In this document: piece after piece, positions 1 through 11,300 of the stretch
Layout of the letters: every line of letters starts with the position of its first letter
Position numbering within the stretch: position 1 is the stretch's first letter
DNA from: Holothuria scabra
Taxonomy: Eukaryota; Echinodermata; Holothuroidea; Aspidochirotida; Holothuriidae
Length of the DNA: 64,000 nt
Direction: 5' to 3'
Assembly (NCBI GenBank): GCA_037179385.1
Contig: CM074188.1
Location: 19,547,318-19,611,317 of the forward strand
The notes under the pieces: generated by a model
What the model was told of the DNA's origin: nothing
Database searches by the model: none
What the model saw: only the letters and a program-made list of their open reading frames with translations
Program-made: the position numbers and the translations under genes

Positions 1-474
1 TTAACGTTAAGGAACACTTTAGAGGTGATTACATGTAGCATGTATCGACTTCAGTCTTGATTACTGTACTTGTTTTGAGTATAATGTGTGTTTTATCAGT
101 TTTTAGCATGTTTCGGTCGTATCGCGTTCACAGCATAGACAAGGCTGAACAAAGACCTTAATAACCAATCAATGATAACATTTACTTCCCTTTTGCGAAT
201 ATGGTGGGAAGTTATCAAATTTTAATGATCTTTATGGTTGTGAACTATTGTGAGGCGAGTGACTAGGATTGGTTGTTCTTAAGAGGACAAAGGACTATGA
301 TTTGTTTTCTCCAAACTTGTGTATATCATAAAACGATCGCGGTTTATCTAAATTAGCATGAAATTTGAATGGAAAGGACAATCTTTGTAGTGCTTGAGAT
401 TCTAAGCCGGTGCTTTTGTTATACTTTTGCAATGAAGATGGAACGAAAATTGCGACATGTTGACGAGGTCCTAT
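1..474. other. No gene recognised
   Basis: AT-rich sequence without a convincing open frame or repeat. The 93-codon minus-strand frame at 295-576 overlaps the SINE to the right and shows no family motif, so I do not call it. Confidence 0.5.
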
Positions 475-652
475 AAATCTAGTCTGTACCAAAGACTCTA
501 AAATGGAACCCTCTGCCGTTGTGCGTGATTCTCCGCATAAGTAACGGACTAGGGAAAACAAGCTAGTAAGCCACAACTGGGAAATGGCCGTGGCCGACTC
601 GAACTAATAGGTTGCAAATTGGGCCGTAAAAGTCGAACTCATTAACTAACTT
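475..652 (+). mobile_element. tRNA-derived SINE copy 1
   Basis: One copy of a SINE family found about nine times in this window. It reads, left to right, the shared block around AACAAGC.AGT.AGCCACAACTGG, then GGCCGTGGCC, then a tail with GGGCCGTAAAA and a short CTAA-type repeat ending near 652. The left part has the AAGACT and GGAACC.. blocks that follow the tRNA-like head in the better copies at 42.1 and 62.5 kb. The tRNA-like head is not clear here. Orientation is plus, opposite to most other copies. No coding capacity is expected for a SINE; it would depend on an unlinked LINE reverse transcriptase. Confidence 0.6.
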
Positions 653-902
653 ATATAGGCGCAAACAGTATTGTTATGTGAGACAATGGTGCTGCCATAA
701 AGAATGGCATCTCCATAGTGAAAAGAAGATAACAAAGGACACAACTGTGTAATAAGTGTCTATTGAAGGTGATACCTTTGAATCTGTAATCTGTTGACTG
801 TTTTATATCTATAGTAGCGTCAAGATGTATCGATTTAATATGTATGGATATGATATTTTTACCCCCACGCTCAGATTGAACGTAGAAACACCCGTAAAAA
901 TT

Positions 903-1045
903 AGGTTAGTTAGTTAGATAGAGCTTTAAGGCCCAGTTTCCAACCTTTTGGTTCAGGTCGATCTGGCCACGGCCTTTTTCCAGTTGTGGCTCACTGGCTT
1001 GTTTTTCCTACTCCATTGCTTATGCGGAGCATCACGCACGTATAA
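903..1045 (-). mobile_element. tRNA-derived SINE copy 2, head missing
   Basis: Reads on the minus strand. The left end has the simple tail TTAGTTAGTTAGATAG, followed by GGCCCAGTTTCCAACC..TTGGTTCA, TCTGGCCACGGCC, CCAGTTGTGGCTCACTGGCTTGTTTT and the block CATTGCTTATGCGGAGCATCACGCACG. The copy stops at 1045 before the tRNA-like head. The same block, including the GCGGAGCATCACGCAC variant, recurs alone at 33250-33275. Confidence 0.7.
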
Positions 1046-2607
1046 ATTAGGACTTTGTTCCTTTTAGAGAACTAATATGTAAAGAATGATGACGAAATTA
1101 ACTCTAAAGAAACAGAAAAAATTAACATAAGTCAAACTAGCATGTGATCATCGTTAGATGATCTACTTTCCCTCACTTTCCCCAATGAACTACTTTCCCC
1201 AATGAACCAATAAAATAGTACCTTTATATTTGACGAAGGGGATGTCTAGTAAAGCAGGGAAGTGAAAATAGACCCCTGGACAAAGGCGACGATTGGCTGT
1301 AGCTCGAAAAATGACTTGACAAAATATTTCGAGTGAAACTAGAAAGGGTTAAGAGTCGAAGTAAATAAAAAACAAACTTAACAATTAGGCTACGCCGTTT
1401 TGCCTTTAAAGGGTTTGATGTAGGAACATATTTCATGTAAGGATTAATTTGAATTTCTAGCGACTTCACTAGGGTAGTTACTCATGTTACAGGTCTAAGT
1501 CAGTAGAGTGCTTTCACTGGCCACCCACGTGTGACTGCTGCACTAAAACATTGTTGAATTTTACCCGGAAGTGGGCGTGGCTTACCAATTACCACGTCAC
1601 CTGAAAGTACTCTACGGACATTGCTTGTTATGGTGCGTGACTTACGTGCGCCGAACCAACATGCAGTTAAGTCCTGAGCCTTCAGAAGAAACGGTAGCAT
1701 CCAGCAGAGAAAAGCGAGAACCAATTCCCATCTCTCCATTTCAAGCGTGCGTTGAAAAGGTTAGCTATGGCAAGGTACCTGTGGGGAAAAAGAAATGACA
1801 AACTAAATGAATGTTTCGATACCAGATTGGAGATATGGATGGGAGAACATATTGGCATGGTATTGCCGAGGCCCCGCTTTGTCTGCAGATGACGGGTAGG
1901 GTGGAATTGTGTGTCACTGGTGAAGGCAGAGAGATAAAATTGGACGATTCCTGGGGGGAATTTCCATGTAGGCCTATAGCCTTATGGACTGAGAGAGAAA
2001 GTGAAATGATGACGAAAAAGTGTGTTTATTTCTCTACTGTAATTCTAAAATAATTTTATGAAATGTAAGAAAGTAGCACATGAATCTGAACATTACATGT
2101 AGGACTATCTGTTTTTACACATTTCTATTGCAACGGTAGGGTTTACTTTTGATGCACGAAGTACTATTTTTCCAACCTTCTGAGGCTTGTGTATTTTTTA
2201 TTTTGTGGAGGATTTATCACGAAAACTGATGCATGTGTCACTATGCTATACAATCATTCTCTTAAGGATTGTTCAAGAACTAAAACTTCAAAGAACTAAC
2301 TTTTAAGAAAAGTCCCCTGCAATATATGGATTAAAATCCCTGCATGGTTTGTATGTAATGACTAATTTCCTCCACTTATTAAAGGAAAAAACGCAAAAGA
2401 GTTTTCCTGTAATCTTTTGTAAAATATTGTCCTACGACATTTTAAATTATGTGATATTGAGTATTTTGCCTCAATGTCATATCCTGGTAGTTTCAAATAG
2501 GGTCTCATATAAAGGAAAAAATATTCCAGACCATTTACTTCAAACCCTGTCGCATGCCATTTTCCTTACCCGAGTTATCTTTTTTTAAAAGATTGGTTAT
2601 TTTATTT
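1046..2607. other. Unresolved stretch with an open plus-strand interval
   Basis: No family recognised. From 1571 to 2053 the plus strand is open in two consecutive frames (75 and 80 codons, separated by a stop and a frame change near 1800) and the base composition is richer in G+C than its surroundings. The minus strand over 1500-1739 is also open, and starts with a hydrophobic run that could look like a signal peptide. I find no domain motif in either, so this may be an exon-promoter region, an unknown repeat or chance. The rest is AT-rich and empty. Confidence 0.3.
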
Positions 2608-3345
2608 AAAAGCAAGAGCCCAAGGGCACTATGGTTCCTTACATTAAATATGATTTTCTTATAGGGAATAGCAAGGTAAGGCATTTGCACCTTCAACCCT
2701 TATGGCTTCTGACCTTCACAAAAAACATAAGGGCAAATTAAATTTGAAAATCAAACAAACATTTACAGTTTGAGAGAAATTGATCAATTATCACACTGCA
2801 TACCTCCCCACTTCCATGTGAAAAGTACATACACTCATCACCGTTCACTATAATGTCATTTACTTGAGTTTGGGGGAAAATAGGAGGGTAGTTATTGGCC
2901 TTTTTGATCCGTGGCAACAATTCAGATCGAGACCTTACAAAGAAGGCACAAAGGTCAAAAGATCAAATATGTTCAAAGAAGGTCAACACATGTAGGCTAC
3001 GCATTTTAAATGAACAAAACTGTCCAATGTGTGACTTCTCTATATCCCTTCATTATTGAGTTATCACACCATATGCCTGGCATTGTAATGCATAAAACAC
3101 ACACACCCACACACACACAGATTTTCACTAAAATATCAATAACTCGAGTTAGTTGCCTTTTTGTTCATCTTAACAAGACGAATCCAGGCGTCACAAAGGT
3201 CAAAAGGTCAAATGAGGTCAAGTGAGGTCACATTAAGACAACGCACGCACATTCCTTGGACGAACACAACTTTCCATTATGCCATTCCACCATGTTTCTT
3301 GGTTTTTGAGTTTTCGCACCGAATACCTCGCATTCCCAATGCATT
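2608..3345 (+). repeat. GGTCA repeat copy 1, left part
   Basis: Starts at the family left end (AGAGCCCAAGGGCACTATGGTTCCTT) and runs through blocks shared with the copies at 11.98, 14.97 and 31.95 kb: the statement-like segments AGTTTGAGAGAAATTGA, CAAATCCAGGCGT.. and CACTTAGACGAACACAA. AGGTCA half-sites lie at 3205, 3215 and 3225, exactly 10 bp apart. The copy is interrupted at GCATTTATATA (3341 on) by the TA/Penelope nest and resumes at 6795. The family shows no reading frame; it is probably a non-autonomous element of about 1-2.2 kb. Its class is not certain. Confidence 0.75.
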
Positions 3346-3409
3346 TATATATATATATATATATATATTATTTATATATTTATATAATATAATATATAAT
3401 ATAATATAC

Positions 3410-3447
<38 letters not shown>
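3346..3447. repeat. (TA)n tract 1, left border of the nest
   Basis: Nearly pure TA dinucleotides at each end with an interrupted TAA/ATT-rich middle (3370-3412). Confidence 0.95.
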
Positions 3448-3451
<4 letters not shown>

Positions 3452-3514
3452 CGAAATGCTGCGGAGCACTGTTGAAATGTGTAGGTCGAAAAGAGGTAGT
3501 AAAAAGTGCTTAAA

Positions 3515-3578
3515 AGTTTGCGGAAAACTCCACGACGTTTCGGGTATAAACCCTTCATCAGGTGGCAAAAACCAAACT
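3515..3578 (-). ncRNA. Hammerhead-ribozyme-like motif, minus strand arm
   Basis: Exact reverse complement of the motif at 4803-4866: core CTGATGA, hairpin GGGT-TTAT-ACCC, then GAAAC and GTC, enclosed by CCAC/GTGG and AGTTTG/CAAACT pairs that would form stem I with an internal loop. Hammerheads of this minimal type are known from Penelope-like elements. One extra A lies between CTGATGA and the stem II hairpin, and stem III is reduced to almost nothing, as is reported for dimer-dependent forms, so activity is an inference. Confidence 0.6.
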
Positions 3579-3835
3579 GAACAACCAACAGTAACAATTG
3601 GACACGATAAACATCAAATCTGAAGCGGTCAATGTAAAAACAGAACCGGACGAAAGTGACTGTCAGAAAACATGAGTGCGAAGGATGAAACACAAATCAA
3701 AAAAGAGAAGAGCGTCCTGGATGAAAAAATGCACGTAAAAATCGAACATGTTCTTAAAAAGGAAAACAGGAGACAAAAACGCACGAACGGGTAAGTGTAA
3801 AAGGAGTAAAAACTGGTACAAAAAGGGGGTGAATA

Positions 3836-4219
3836 TTACAAAAGGTCAATTCTAACGTTAAGCCCGTGTGGAGCGAGAGTACCTAGCCTCATGATCAGTC
3901 GGTTTTCAGCACTAAGGCGGTCACGATCGGTGCCTCGGCACATTACAGCTGCCGTAACGGTTAAATGCTGTATTGAACAAGGTGAAGGGGGGTTGAAATG
4001 TGCAGCCACCGGGTATCCATGGAGATTCTGTTTGATGGACCTAAGGTGCTCGGTGACTCGATCCGCGAGGCGGCGCTTGGTCTCTCCCACATACAACGAG
4101 TTACATCTCCCACAAGCTAAAATATACACTACATTTGAGGAAATGCAGGAGAATCTTTGTTTGACAATAAAGCTATTGCCGTTGGGGCCAGAAATGGCAA
4201 TAGCTTTATTGTCAAACAA
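3836..4219 (-). pseudogene. GIY-YIG endonuclease end of a Penelope-like element, left arm
   Basis: The element-encoded part is 3836-4180; the frame stays open through the spacer and begins in the opposite arm, so the ATG at 4219 is not its true start. In the 127-residue frame the GIY-YIG fold can be followed: VYI at residues 31-33, YVG at 43-45 followed by ET, basic RRLADR with His58 in the second helix, and a catalytic-type Glu in SAENRL at residue 105. A Cys pair (CGRC, 36-39) sits between the two halves of the motif, as is usual in Penelope-like proteins. The domain nicks DNA for target-primed insertion. The whole reverse transcriptase is missing, so this is a truncated, non-autonomous remnant. 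The intact frame and identity to the other arm suggest recent origin. Confidence 0.85.
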
Positions 4220-4540
4220 AGATTCTCCTGCATTTCCTCAAATGTAGTGTATATTTTAGCTTGTGGGAGATGTAACTCGTTGTATGTGGGAGAGACCAAG
4301 CGCCGCCTCGCGGATCGAGTCACCGAGCACCTTAGGTCCATCAAACAGAATCTCCATGGATACCCGGTGGCTGCACATTTCAACCCCCCTTCACCTTGTT
4401 CAATACAGCATTTAACCGTTACGGCAGCTGTAATGTGCCGAGGCACCGATCGTGACCGCCTTAGTGCTGAAAACCGACTGATCATGAGGCTAGGTACTCT
4501 CGCTCCACACGGGCTTAACGTTAGAATTGACCTTTTGTAA
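4157..4540 (+). pseudogene. GIY-YIG endonuclease end of a Penelope-like element, right arm
   Basis: Mirror copy of the frame at 3836-4219. The element-encoded part is 4196-4540, after about 39 bases of read-through from the left arm and spacer. The residues of the endonuclease (VYI, YVG, basic helix with His, Glu in SAENRL) are identical to the left arm; only the spacer-encoded residues differ. It ends with the same RIDLL stop, and is followed by a 3' untranslated part of about 260 bases, the hammerhead-like motif and a TA tract. It lacks the reverse transcriptase and is a truncated relic. Confidence 0.85.
4181..4195. other. Spacer at the centre of the palindrome
   Basis: Fifteen non-palindromic bases (GTTGGGGCCAGAAAT) between arms of about 700 bp each. 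It is the join between two 5'-truncated copies and could be filler or the residue of one arm's sequence. Confidence 0.9.
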
Positions 4541-4802
4541 TATTCACCCCCTTTTTGTACCAGTTTTTACTCCTTTTACACTTACCCGTTCGTGCGTTTT
4601 TTGTCTCCTGTTTTCCTTTTAAGAACATGTTCGATTTTTACGTGCATTTTTTCATCCAGGACGCTCTTTCTCTTTTTTTTTTGATTTGTGTTTCATCCTT
4701 CGCACTCATGTTTTCTGACAGTCACTTTCGTCCGGTTCTGTTTTTACAGCGATCGCTTCGGATTTGATGTTTATCGTGTCCAATTGTTACTGTTGGTTGT
4801 TC

Positions 4803-4866
4803 AGTTTGGTTTTTGCCACCTGATGAAGGGTTTATACCCGAAACGTCGTGGAGTTTTCCGCAAACT
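4803..4866 (+). ncRNA. Hammerhead-ribozyme-like motif, plus strand arm
   Basis: Core CTGATGA at 4820-4826, hairpin GGGT-TTAT-ACCC at 4828-4839, GAAAC at 4840-4844 and GTC at 4845-4847. Expected self-cleavage would follow C4847. Stem I is supported by CCAC (4816-4819) with GTGG (4848-4851) and, beyond an asymmetric internal loop, AGTTTG (4803-4808) with CAAACT (4861-4866). Weak points: an extra A at 4827 and a nearly absent stem III, so two copies may be needed to form an active dimer. Known for Penelope-like elements as a class; activity of this copy is not shown. Confidence 0.65.
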
Positions 4867-4895
4867 TTTAAGCACTTTTTACTACCTCTTTTCGA

Positions 4896-4897
<2 letters not shown>

Positions 4898-4956
<59 letters not shown>
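4898..4956. repeat. (TA)n tract 2
   Basis: Pure TA dinucleotides separating the inverted Penelope pair from the second Penelope family. Confidence 0.97.
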
Positions 4957-4958
<2 letters not shown>

Positions 4959-5568
4959 CAAGTTACTCAAAGTGCTACGTCAAGACTTTGAAATTCTCAG
5001 ATCGGACAGTTCCATTCACGATCTGTTCAAAGACCCCCCTCTCATATCCCGTAGGCAACCTCCCAACCTTAAATCCATAATTACCTCTTCTAGGCTTCCC
5101 AGTAGGTCCGACACGGGCAACCGGAAATGCGGAAAGCCTAGATGTCAAGTATGTAGTTTTTTTATCACTGACCCCTGTTTCACCCCTCCCGGTACCAATG
5201 CCCGTATCCGCCCCGGTCTTTTCAATTGTGATACCCCCAACGTCGTGTATTTGATTTTTTGTAATAAGTGTGTGTATGGTAATTACATTGGTCAAACAGG
5301 TTCAAAGTTCAGTTTCAGATTTAACAACCACAAAAAGACAGTTAAAGATAAGGCCATCAGTTATCCAGTAGCCAAACATTTCAATCAATGTAATCACAAC
5401 CTCTCCAATCTCAAGTTTGTCCTGTTAGGCTCTAATTACCCCACTCTCAACAATAGACTAAGGTCCGAGAGTAAGTTGATTATGAAGCTTAAAACCCATA
5501 TCAATGGTTTAAACTTGGATTTGGGTGTTTTGAGTGATTTTCCGTTTGCCACTCGTGGTGAAGCGTGA
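4957..5568 (+). pseudogene. Penelope-like polyprotein C-terminus: RT end, zinc-binding linker and GIY-YIG endonuclease
   Basis: About 203 codons of open frame belong to the element; the upstream part of the 251-codon frame (from 4813) is translated ribozyme and TA repeat. In order: a segment like the distal RT/thumb-linker region (LRQDFEILRSDSSIHDLFKD), a Cys-rich linker (KCGKPRCQVC, C-x4-C-x2-C), then the GIY-YIG core with VYL and, after a CNKC pair, YIGQT; Arg and His follow in SFRFNNHKK, and Glu in SESKLIMKL. The downstream SDFPFATRGEA is the usual type of short tail. The catalytic RT palm with its Asp residues is missing. The frame has no internal stop, which suggests a young copy or selection until recently. 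Confidence 0.85.
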
Positions 5569-5648
5569 CTATGAGCTTTTGCAATAAGTATACCATTGAG
5601 TACAGTGTACTAGGTCTCCATTATATTATTTTCACTTCACTGCTGGTG

Positions 5649-5677
5649 CTGAAGAAAGGCACAGGCGTGCCTGAAAT
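5649..5677 (+). ncRNA. Decayed hammerhead-like hairpin of the second Penelope family
   Basis: CTGAAGA, a perfect 6-bp hairpin AGGCAC-AGGC-GTGCCT and GAAAT occupy the position and layout of the hammerhead core, but CTGAUGA has changed to CTGAAGA and no GTC cleavage site follows. It is most likely inactive. Confidence 0.45.
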
Positions 5678-5751
5678 ATACACTGTTTTCTCTGTATTGG
5701 AAATTTGTGCTCTTATGATGTCATCTTTGTGTAACTCACTATTTTTCATCG

Positions 5752-5755
<4 letters not shown>

Positions 5756-5809
<54 letters not shown>
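5756..5809. repeat. (TA)n tract 3
   Basis: Pure TA dinucleotides at the 3' end of the second Penelope element. Confidence 0.97.

Positions 5810-6741
<932 letters not shown>

Positions 6742-6794
<53 letters not shown>
6742..6794. repeat. (TA)n tract 5, right border of the nest
   Basis: Pure TA, after which the interrupted GGTCA repeat resumes with ACACACGCACTAACTAACC. Confidence 0.97.
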
Positions 6795-6795
<1 letters not shown>

Positions 6796-7400
6796 CACAC
6801 GCACTAACTAACCTGTCACGTCAATCACTCGAGTAAAGATCATCGTTGGAGGGTAGTATAATTGCCTATTTGGTTCCCCTGAACAAGACGAATCCAAAGG
6901 TCACAAAAAGTCACAAAGGTCAAAAGTTTAAATGAGGTCAAGGTGGATCGTCAGATGCACTTAACTTAGACGAACACGAACCTACACCACCCCTCTAAAA
7001 TGTTTCAGTAGCGAGATATCAATGGAATTTTACTTTCTGACCTTTTGACCCTTTTCAATTATTCTGGTCAATGAATCATCTTCACCTCCCTCCAATTTTA
7101 CTTATCCTAAAATTATGCCCCTGTTTGAATTACAGAAACCAGATACAGGTACTAACAGTAATCACTCTGTGGTCACTGGTGATCGCCAGTTAACTTTTAC
7201 CTCCAAGAAAAGGATAGGGCACATCTACTCAACAACATCTACATCCATACCAAGTTTGAGAAAAATTGGTCACTTGGTTATTGAGTTATCGCACATACCT
7301 CACATTCCAATCCGTCACATCCACAAACAAACAAACGCACACACACATACACCAAGGTGACTGTACAGGTTCCTTTGATACACAAGGAGCCCAAAACAAC
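6795..7400 (+). repeat. GGTCA repeat copy 1, right part
   Basis: Continues copy 1 after the nest: GCACTAACTAACCTGTCAC and ATTGCCTATTTGGTTC correspond to the uninterrupted copies. It ends with a short CA stretch and the family right end, the hairpin GGTTCCTTTGATACACAAGGA (here with one change, AAGGAGCC). Confidence 0.75.
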
Positions 7401-7938
7401 CCACTTCTCAACAAGGAAACTGAATGGTATGTGAAGTGGGTACATTGCTTCAGATTCCCCTTTTCTTTATAATTGAATTTTCTGTTTGTCCTTCAAATTT
7501 GATACTGTTGCATAAAACATGTTTACCTGTAATTCTAGAATAACCCTATACATGTGCTGTATGGCAAACAACTCCGCTGAATGTCACTGATATCTCATAG
7601 TGCACTTTGTTTCAAGAAGAAATTGCATTTATTTGAAAATAAGTATCTTCCGAACGCCAAATGCTATTGAGATCCAGTTTTCAGTTCCTGGAAGAGAAAA
7701 TTTTTCACATTTCATATTTTGACGTAGTGAATTTTGGCTCCGGTAAATCCCTTTTCTACTTTGACCGATTCGAAAAGAAATTCATAAGTTATCCCCAAGT
7801 TCCTCATTCAGTCTGAAGGTATCCAACTGTAACAGTGTAAGGTCGTTTGATCCACGCAGTCCAAAACTGGAATCCTAACTATGCAACAGTTCATGAATTT
7901 TGATTGTCAAACAGGTTACAGACTGACCATTGTTAACG
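7401..7938. other. No feature recognised
   Basis: AT-rich sequence with no open frame or visible repeat. Confidence 0.5.
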
Positions 7939-8363
7939 CCAGTGGCGTCACAACAGATGGGTGCAGGGGGTGCAGAAGACTCAGCTTGCGCCCCCATGCT
8001 GAACAATTGCCCGTGATTGATGTCATTCTAGTAATATTTCTTGGTTGAATGCTAAGACAATATAGCGCCGTAAGGCGCTATAGTGTCTTCGGTTGAAAGT
8101 AATATCCATAGGGTGCCGTTTGGAGTAGTTTTTTGCAGCGATTGCCAAAATTATTAGAAGAAATTCAGTTCCAATTCTAAACAGCCAGAGATTATCAACT
8201 CCGTCTAATGCTACTCGTTATTTTTCCCTCCACTTTCTCTCAAATATCTGACAACTCCTATTTTGACCACAAAATTTCTTTCTAAGCAAACCCATATTTT
8301 GCGCCCCCTAGAAACGTAGGGGGTGTAGCTGCCCCTCCCTGACCTCCCTTGTGACGCCACTGG
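7939..8363. mobile_element. hAT-like MITE with 15-bp terminal inverted repeats
   Basis: Perfect inverted ends CCAGTGGCGTCACAA (7939-7953) and TTGTGACGCCACTGG (8349-8363) enclose 425 bp. CAGTGGCGT is a typical start for animal hAT-like non-autonomous elements. The inner flanks are rich in GGGGGTGCA and its complement. AACG lies on both sides, but no full 8-bp duplication is visible. There is no coding sequence. Confidence 0.75.
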
Positions 8364-11300
8364 AACGCTATCATTGCGTTAGGCAGAGAATAATTCAAGA
8401 CAATTCTTTCTTTATGGAAGGGGCTGTACAGTTTTACCATGGAATTAACACACAGTTCTACTTATAATCAATGCAAATTCCTCCACATTCCAGACTTTTG
8501 GCTATCTTTTCAGGTGTGCAGATAATATTTATATATGGCATATGGACGAAATAACATCAATATTCTGATTATTCCAAAATACAGTTTGTCTCCTTTCACA
8601 GAACATCCTGTTGTTTGTTCAGTAAAACACCAATATTTAGAGCATTAATGTAATACGCCGTACGTAAACTGTAAAACAAGCTTTGTAAAAAAAAAAACAG
8701 ATGGGTGGGAATTATATGGTCGTATAAAGTAAAGCTCCAAATTTCTCGATCATGTATTTAAAGAAACGTTGACTTACTTTGCCTTTGTAAGTTTACATGT
8801 AAAGAGCAAGAATGACCACATATGGCGGCCTGTCTCTTACTATAAAGGTGTAAGTTAGGTTACATCGCGGTGTGACATGTTAAAACGGTACTTATTCTTA
8901 GCATTTCGATAAAATTAACATTGAAATCCAATGTGTGGTTCTCAAGATATGAGCAGGTAAAGTTTTAACATTTTCAACCAAAAGGGAACTCGAAGCAAGC
9001 ACCTATGACGTCATATCCTCACATTAAAGTCTTTTGCTTTTCTTAAAACGGTACAACCAATTTTCTCTTTAACAATCCCACCCTAGCAGGGAGGTTCCGA
9101 ACCTCCCTATTTACTTCAAGGTCAACACACTAGTCTGAAAAAAGGGAAGCAGAGCATTCCTGTCACTCTAGGGCCCTAACAACTCCCTGGTCAATCACTG
9201 TGAGGAGATGGTATAATCTATACCGCCCTAAAACTTGCTTTGAAACACAAATCTAGTGACTTCAATTACCTGATTAGTGATATCTCAAGAAGTATACGGT
9301 ACATGTCTGATTTGAATGAAAGTTTCATGTTACTGCGTAGATTTGGTGTCCTACTTCACGCATGAAAATTAAATATTTGCATGAACCTCCCCTTGAACGT
9401 TACCATTACAAACGTGGCGCTACTGAAATGGGTGCAAAAATGTAGTTCGAATTGACGTCAAACAACTTTGTTTGTAACCATCGGTAACCCCGCAACATAT
9501 TGCCTAAACATAGGTTATGCCTCGTAGTTCCAACAGTCCTTTTGTACATATAAATTCAGCTTTGTTAAACCAGGAACAACGTGAATGAAATCTCATTCTT
9601 TTAACTGCTGAGTATCTTAGCTATAGCTTCGTCCCATTTTGTCACATTTCGTTGTGTTACAGCTTCGATTTAATTTTCAATGAAACTTACAAAGGCCACT
9701 TTTGGAGCTTTTTAATAAAAGTCGGTGGCAGAGTCGCATACCCAAGTTACGACATTGCTCAAGTAGTTTTGTTATAGTCGTTATGGTTATGTGGGAGCAC
9801 ATTAATTTATCACAATCTGGTTGATTGCTGTTCGACAGATACAAGAGGAGAGAGGAGGCAGAAAGGGAGAGAAGGAGAAATTGGAATCAAAGACATGTTG
9901 GGGTCATATATGCAGCTACGACATGTACAGGTTTACATGCAGTATCTCCATTATGTGAAAGTAGACTGGTGGTTTGAAGATTGAAAATACAAGATGTCAT
10001 TTTAAAGTAAGGCTACCTCTTAACTTTACACAGTGCCTATAAAGTTCAATAAAGTAGCTGTGTTTTGTAAACACTTGTGTGTGTTTATAAAATAATGTTA
10101 CTTCATTTTTGACAAATGCAGGTCCAGGCAACATTCCTATAGTAACTGCGTTTACAGAGAGCTGAAAAATAAATGCTTATTATTATCATTATGTACAAGA
10201 TAGAAACAACCGCGAAAGCAGACGATGTGGTTGAAGTTTTTTCACATTTATTAACAAATTGGAACTTGCGTGCGAAATTGCTGGTTTGCTTAAGCGAAAC
10301 ATGATCCAGTTGATAGAAGAGCGTTCAAACTTTCGAATACTTTTTAATTTTAAAAGCATTTTAGATATAACAGAAGATTTGGGGCTTTACGTTGATTTTA
10401 AGCGACCTCGAAACGAGGGATTAAATTGAACAAATTGCGAAATCTCTTCCTATGACTCTCAGAGGAACTTTCCATCAGCATTTATCGTACCACTTTCAAC
10501 TTCTTACACTTTAAATTTGAATAACCTCTCTCTTCACGAAGAAACGGTTTTCCAATTAATCTCAGCGAGATGAGTGGTGGGCTTCAGGTCATGTTACCGA
10601 CGGAAATATGTAAAAATAAAACGAAAAGTATAAGATTTCAGGTAAAAAGTGGGGAATGTTTCATTTCCTGAGACTAGAAGATGTCAGTTTTGCAAATATT
10701 AGGAAAACATGTAACAATGTAGGATTAAGGTTACAATACACGGTCACATGCCTAAGCGGCTATCTTTGATAGATTTGTTTTGCTTTCAAAGAATAGAGAT
10801 AGCCCTGGACGATTATGTATTATGTTGTTTGTGTCAATGTTACGTGAAACATATGGTGAGTGTACCCAAACAATAAATTATGCGTACATACATTTCGCGC
10901 CACTCAAAATACACCTCATTTGAAAACAGCTCTATAAAGATACGCCTCGAAAGTGCGATAAATGGACATGTCCTACGCAGCTCACAACTGACGGTTTACC
11001 AAACGTGCTTAAATTTGCAACAAAATATTTTAGTACTTTCCTATTCGTGAATAAAAAACTACGCAAGATATGATGCGTAAATGCGTAAGGTATTTAGTCT
11101 TAGTCTGACCTAGAGTTGTGGGAGGGCTGAATGGGATGACTGGAAGCCAAACTTCAGAAAAAAGTCCAACTTCGCGAGGTTTGGCAGAGTTTCGGATTAG
11201 AATATGGTTTATGACCAAACAGGGGAACAGGGGAACTTGTCGTTAGCTTATACACACTTGCCTCAGACGGTCCCCTTCCCTATGGGGCCAACACAACATG

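Larger units (their letters stand above)
3448..4897. mobile_element. Head-to-head inverted pair of truncated Penelope-like elements
   Basis: Two almost identical arms, 3484-4180 (read on minus) and 4196-4897 (read on plus), face away from a 15-bp spacer at 4181-4195. Each arm starts inside the GIY-YIG endonuclease, passes through a 3' untranslated part, a hammerhead-like motif and the sequence TTTTCGACC, and stops at a TA tract. The translated endonuclease segments are identical and the untranslated parts differ by only a few substitutions and one small A/T-run indel. The reverse transcriptase is absent, so both copies are 5'-truncated and cannot move alone. The left arm carries 36 extra bases (3448-3483) between its end and the TA tract, which resemble a second degenerate copy of the element terminus. 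Penelope-like elements are known for inverted and partly tandem insertions, so this is probably one insertion event or a very recent pair. Confidence 0.85.
4957..5755 (+). mobile_element. Second Penelope-like element family, 5'-truncated
   Basis: Lies exactly between TA tracts 2 and 3. It holds the C-terminal end of a Penelope-like polyprotein (separate entry), then about 190 bases of 3' sequence with a decayed hammerhead-like hairpin. Its endonuclease differs strongly from that of the inverted pair (VYLIFCNKC...GNYIGQT against VYILACGRC...SLYVGET), so it is another family using the same kind of site. A frame runs in from the upstream element across the TA tract by chance. Confidence 0.8.

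Noticed and set aside
3277..3693. 138-codon minus frame and other frames rich in YIYIYI
   Set aside because: They translate TA repeats together with the untranslated ribozyme region of the Penelope elements; not genes.
4813..4956. N-terminal extension of the second Penelope frame
   Set aside because: It is the upstream element's ribozyme plus a TA tract read in frame by chance; the element starts at 4957.
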